DNA of 52,636 bases from CAYLJO01 sp964383905 (lineage in GTDB: Bacteria; Acidobacteriota; Blastocatellia; Pyrinomonadales; Pyrinomonadaceae). The stretch is from NCBI GenBank assembly GCA_964383905.1, contig CAYLJO010000010.1, positions 1-52,636 of the forward strand, in the 5' to 3' direction. Below the pieces are notes generated by a model, which was not told where the DNA came from, searched no databases, and saw only the letters and a list, made by a program, of their open reading frames with translations. A program made the translations under genes and the position numbers. This document shows, one piece after another, positions 50,340 to 52,636 of this stretch (the first letter of the stretch is position 1; each line of letters opens with the position of its first letter).

Positions 50340-50564
50340 TTACTGCTTCCGAGTAGCCTTATCTGGTACGAAGCGGAAAAGCTGATTTGGTTGGCAATCT
50401 AACGCCGCGCAAAGCTTATCCATTGTCGCAAGGCTAATTTGCTTGAAGTCGCCAGAGAAAAGTCTAGAAGCTACTGACGGCACAAGGCCAGTAGCTTTCT
50501 GAAGTTGGTACGCTGTCGTTATCCCCTTCTTTTCCGCCCGCCCTTTGATTGTCACTTCGATCAT
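50340..50564 (-). CDS. XRE/Cro-type HTH regulator
   Basis: A 74-aa protein that is almost wholly a helix-turn-helix domain: KKGITTAYQLQKATGLVPSV, then ASRLFSGDFKQISLATMDKL and CAALDCQPNQLFRFVP. The pattern matches the short Cro/C1-type repressors common in phage, plasmid and toxin-antitoxin modules. The ATG at 50564 follows GGAGTGAATC; the longer frame to 50588 lacks a site. It is divergent from the SWIM gene and would bind their shared intergenic region, where paired operator-like motifs are seen. Confidence 0.85.
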   Translation of the reverse strand: MIEVTIKGRAEKKGITTAYQLQKATGLVPSVASRLFSGDFKQISLATMDKLCAALDCQPNQLFRFVPDKATRKQ

Positions 50565-50629
50565 TGATTCACTCCGTCTACTACACAAAAGAACTCCATT
50601 TTACGTCGCAAGTTTATCACAGCCAAGCT

Positions 50630-50693
50630 ATTACCGCAAGAATAATATTTTTTTGATAATAGTATTTGACAGGTATTATTTTTGTGGTAATAT
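50630..50693 (+). promoter_or_regulatory. Divergent promoter/operator region of the accessory segment
   Basis: For the plus strand TTGACA (50666-50671), a 16-bp spacer and TAATAT (50688-50693) form a good promoter. Two half-sites, ATTACCGCAA (50630-50639) and TTGTGGTAAT (50682-50691), form an inverted pair with 9/10 match. The second overlaps the -10. A shorter ATAATA/TATTAT pair surrounds the -35. The XRE protein encoded next door is the likely ligand. Confidence 0.6.
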
Positions 50694-50741
50694 CTTCACC
50701 AGTTAGTCAATCCAATGCAAATCAAAAGGAGTTAACTAGAG

Positions 50742-51026
50742 ATGTTGAATCTAGACCAAGCTAGGATGGGTCAAGTGATTCAGGAAGCCTTCGATAAGGC
50801 CGCAAGCGATAAGCGATGGCAGCGGGCAATCGTTCGGGCGAAAGTTGAGTTCGAGTGCAACCCCTACCTTCACTGGACAGGTGATGCGCTTCTTATTCTC
50901 TCTCCATCGAATGAGCTTTATAGCGCGAATGGCACTTGCCAGTGCAGGGCATATACGAGCGGCCAAGCTTGCTGGCATAGAGCCGCTTCGCGACTGATGC
51001 AACGGTATCTGGAAGCAGCCAAGTAA
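50742..51026 (+). CDS. SWIM zinc-finger mini-protein
   Basis: A 94-aa protein. The C-terminal third carries a SWIM-type zinc site: Cys66-x-Cys68 (TCQCRAY) and Cys77-x-His79 (ACWHRAA). This fits the CxC...CxH rule of the family, which mediates DNA or protein contacts. The middle part (YLHWTGDALLILSPSN) forms the usual beta strands before the finger. The N-terminal 30 residues are helical. AAAGGAG precedes the ATG at 11-12 nt. In mobile elements such stand-alone SWIM proteins often sit downstream of an XRE regulator, as here, and their function is not settled. Confidence 0.82.
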   Translation: MLNLDQARMGQVIQEAFDKAASDKRWQRAIVRAKVEFECNPYLHWTGDALLILSPSNELYSANGTCQCRAYTSGQACWHRAASRLMQRYLEAAK

Positions 51027-51033
51027 ACAACAA

Positions 51034-51066
51034 GGGCTTACGAAAGCCAGGAACTTCCGTAAGCCC
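51034..51066 (+). terminator. Hairpin after the SWIM gene
   Basis: GGGCTTACG (51034-51042) pairs with CGTAAGCCC (51058-51066), a 9-bp perfect stem. It is followed by CCTTCTC rather than a full T-run. It may reduce but not stop read-through into the next gene, which starts 36 bp later. Confidence 0.5.
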
Positions 51067-51101
51067 CCTTCTCAACCCTAACGAAAGGATCGAGTACCAA
51101 C

Positions 51102-51413
51102 ATGGAGATATTATCGCTCAATTCAACACCAAAGCCAACAGCAACACCACCAAATCCGCCAAGGAACAAGCCTAAGCGAACCCCGACCTTCTTCAGCGAT
51201 CTACTAAGTATCATCGGGTTGATTGATCTAATCAGCGGCTTCTTTCTCGCGGTAGTAATCTTCCTGAGTGCGCCGATTGGCGACGCCAGGCCGATGTATC
51301 TTTTCTTGTCCGTGGGAGCCATCGTACAGGGAGTGGTCACGTGGGTTTTATTTAATGTGATCGCGGAGATCGCTGAATATTTGGCGACGTTGGCGACACG
51401 TGACATCCAATAA
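51102..51413 (+). CDS. Small membrane protein with Pro/Lys-rich head
   Basis: A 103-aa protein. The first 28 residues are rich in Pro, Thr and Lys (STPKPTATPPNPPRNKPKRT). Two membrane helices follow (LLSIIGLIDLISGFFLAVVI with FLSAPIG, and MYLFLSVGAIVQGVVTWVLF), with a short charged loop. The C-terminus NVIAEIAEYLATLATRDIQ is an amphipathic helix. No family is recognised. AACGAAAGGATCGAG precedes the ATG. A good terminator follows, so it ends the accessory operon that begins at 50742. Two-helix proteins of this kind often serve as membrane partners in phage-derived or defence modules. This is not shown here. Confidence 0.7.
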   Translation: MEILSLNSTPKPTATPPNPPRNKPKRTPTFFSDLLSIIGLIDLISGFFLAVVIFLSAPIGDARPMYLFLSVGAIVQGVVTWVLFNVIAEIAEYLATLATRDIQ

Positions 51414-51439
51414 GAAAGCGAAGGATGTATGTGAAACAA

Positions 51440-51475
51440 GGCGAGTGGAGTTCGGGACTTCACTCGCCTTTTACT
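51440..51475 (+). terminator. Rho-independent terminator
   Basis: GGCGAGTGGAGT and ACTTCACTCGCC form a 12-bp stem with one G-T pair and a TCGGG loop, followed by TTTTACTTT. It ends the operon of the SWIM and membrane-protein genes. Confidence 0.85.
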
Positions 51476-51598
51476 TTGCTGCCGTAGGTGTAAATACCCG
51501 CTCATCGTACGAGTAAATACCCGTGTCAACTCCCAAAAGACTATCTAAACTGCTACCCCCAGACAGCAAAGAAGCCCCTTCGAGCGAATGGGGGAGCG

Positions 51599-51640
51599 AG
51601 CGGGCGAAGCTTATCGGGTTTTCGCCCGCTTTTTTTCTTT
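51599..51640 (+). terminator. Rho-independent terminator
   Basis: AGCGGGCGAA (51599-51608) and TTCGCCCGCT (51621-51630) form a perfect 10-bp stem, followed by seven T and more pyrimidines. No gene lies between it and the terminator at 51440, so the transcript it ends may be a non-coding one or read-through. Confidence 0.88.
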
Positions 51641-51646
51641 TGATTT

Positions 51647-51676
51647 GGGGTCTGGAGAATTTGCCAGACCCCTTTT
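51647..51676 (+). terminator. Second adjacent terminator
   Basis: GGGGTCTGG (51647-51655) and CCAGACCCC (51664-51672) form a 9-bp stem with an 8-nt loop, followed by TTTTCTT. With the two preceding hairpins it makes three terminators within ~240 bp of gene-free sequence (51414-51765). That stretch otherwise shows nothing coding. Confidence 0.82.
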
Positions 51677-51765
51677 CTTGCGCCAAAATTGACCGGTAGC
51701 TTGCTGTTACACGTGTGCGTTAGAATGGAGCCAAGGCTCTTAAATAAGAATCAAGAAGGATTGAA

Positions 51766-51954
51766 ATGATTAGTCGAAGAACTGCTATCGCTTTAAGCGA
51801 AGCTCAAGTTGACGCGAAGCCTAATTGGTCTTGGGAGAAGCGGCAACAGTTAGGACAAGAGTATTTGCACGAATTGGCAAGACTTTGTACTTCGGCTAAT
51901 TCACGGCAAAATGATGCAACCACTAAGCCATCAGGATCAACAGAATCTCGATAG
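51766..51954 (+). CDS. Small protein preceding the HEPN-like gene (62 aa)
   Basis: A short frame with a good ribosome site (AAGGATTGAA just before the ATG): MISRRTAIALSEAQVDAKPN, then WEKRQQLGQEYLHELARL. It is charged and helical, with no recognised family. Its 3' end overlaps the next gene's start by 44 bp, so the two are likely co-translated. A small partner upstream of a putative HEPN RNase would fit a toxin-antitoxin layout, but the overlap and order are the only support. Confidence 0.55.
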   Translation: MISRRTAIALSEAQVDAKPNWSWEKRQQLGQEYLHELARLCTSANSRQNDATTKPSGSTESR

Positions 51955-52612
51955 GTATATCGCTGAGATCACACGCATTCGTGAAAGTGCGGAGCGCGAC
52001 TACGACTGCCTGCATTCAGCCAATGGATGGACAATTTATGACGCGAGAATTACCGCGCTCTCGAAATACATCAATGTACTCAACTCAGTTTGGCTGGCGC
52101 TGTCCAATAAAGAGCAGGAAGGACACTATTACGGAGAATTCCTGAGATTTATAAAAGTCGGATTCGTACAATCTATATTTTCCGTTGCCGAGACTAATCT
52201 CCGTATACTATTGCGGGCACTCGACCCGACAGCTTGCAATTGTGGTACAGCCCAGTTTAAATCAATCTACGACTGCCTAATTGGGCGGCTATCTAGCAAG
52301 CCTGCCAATGCCCTTGAACTACTCGACTTGCTGCGGAATGTTAGGAACACTATTCACAACAATGATATGTATTTTCACCGAAGCGGCAAAAATACCCAAG
52401 TAATATACAAGGGAAAGCCGTACGACTTCTATCATGGGCAACCAGTAGGTTTCGTCACCTGGGACTTATTGCTGATGCTAACGGATGATCTTCGGCAGTT
52501 GATTGTTCAGATTGTCTCCGATAATGCGTTCTCAGGAATAAATATAATTGAAGATCTACAAGTGATTATGACGGGAAATCTAATCCCATACTATCACCTT
52601 AGAAATCCGTAG
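51911..52612 (+). CDS. HEPN-like protein, candidate RNase or abortive-infection factor
   Basis: A 233-aa helical protein with no signal peptide. Residues 138-152 (LDLLRNVRNTIHNND) contain the HEPN-type motif R142-N143...H149, fitting RNx4-6H, which in active members cuts RNA. Preceding helices (FIKVGFVQSIFSVAETNLRI) are typical of the Abi-like/HEPN families, where 'R-N-x-x-H-N' follows a long helical bundle. The C-terminal part has mixed alpha/beta character. It overlaps the small upstream gene by 44 bp. Codon use is AT-richer than the chromosome to the left, suggesting transfer. An ATG-ATG pair opens the gene; either Met is possible. The assignment rests on one motif and general pattern. Confidence 0.6.
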   Translation: MMQPLSHQDQQNLDRYIAEITRIRESAERDYDCLHSANGWTIYDARITALSKYINVLNSVWLALSNKEQEGHYYGEFLRFIKVGFVQSIFSVAETNLRILLRALDPTACNCGTAQFKSIYDCLIGRLSSKPANALELLDLLRNVRNTIHNNDMYFHRSGKNTQVIYKGKPYDFYHGQPVGFVTWDLLLMLTDDLRQLIVQIVSDNAFSGINIIEDLQVIMTGNLIPYYHLRNP

Positions 52613-52636
52613 GAAGAGTCATACCGCACGCGCAAA

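Overview
The window looks like chromosome from a GC-rich Acidobacteriota bacterium, probably of the Blastocatellia type. This is an inference. It rests on a VWA protein that reads like the 'VWFA-related Acidobacterial' family at 48250-49512, on the str operon (rpsL-rpsG-fusA), and on the general codon style. No rRNA gene is present to settle it.

Layout. 1-1421 (minus): the 5' end of fusA, then rpsG and rpsL. 1989-5159: two convergent, unrelated SAM-methyltransferase genes. 5330-6106 (plus): an unrecognised 258-aa protein. 6155-36651 (minus): one continuous type VI secretion (T6SS) locus of about 30 kb. In transcription order it holds a membrane-anchored PEGA/formylglycine-enzyme-like protein, a DUF4384 protein, three tandem FHA-TM-transglycosylase paralogues, tssK, tssL, tssM, tagJ, tssA, tssB, tssC, hcp, tssE, tssF, tssG, tssH (clpV) and vgrG. 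An effector or cargo tail follows: a LysM/PG-binding protein, a 696-aa orphan, PAAR, and a DUF922 HExxH zincin. 37218-39783 (plus): ilvE with a strong terminator, then pilT. 40046-40894: a scar region with a transposase remnant and structured repeats. 40895-43360: a fatty acid hydroxylase, a solitary HicB, and a nuclease-like gene broken into four overlapping frames. 43447-49512: a thiolase, a lipoprotein, a secreted protein, deoB, a receiver-domain remnant and the VWA protein. 49837-50203: a 158-bp MITE with a 9-bp target duplication, and the 5' part of a tRNA-Val(UAC). 50340-52612: an AT-richer accessory segment with an XRE regulator, a SWIM mini-protein, a small membrane protein and a HEPN-like protein.

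How the genes work together. The T6SS set is nearly complete: baseplate TssEFGK, sheath TssBC, tube Hcp, spike VgrG/PAAR, membrane TssLM, cap TssA, ATPase ClpV and TagJ. No tssJ lipoprotein gene is visible. Its place may be filled by the upstream envelope module. That module has three FHA proteins with a cytoplasmic phosphopeptide-binding head, one membrane helix and a periplasmic lytic-transglycosylase-like domain. Only the middle one keeps the catalytic glutamate. The other two carry arginine at the aligned position. I regard this cell-wall/phospho-threonine module as the strongest candidate for an undescribed system in the window. The second most interesting area is the right end, where mobile-element scars sit beside accessory, defence-like genes.
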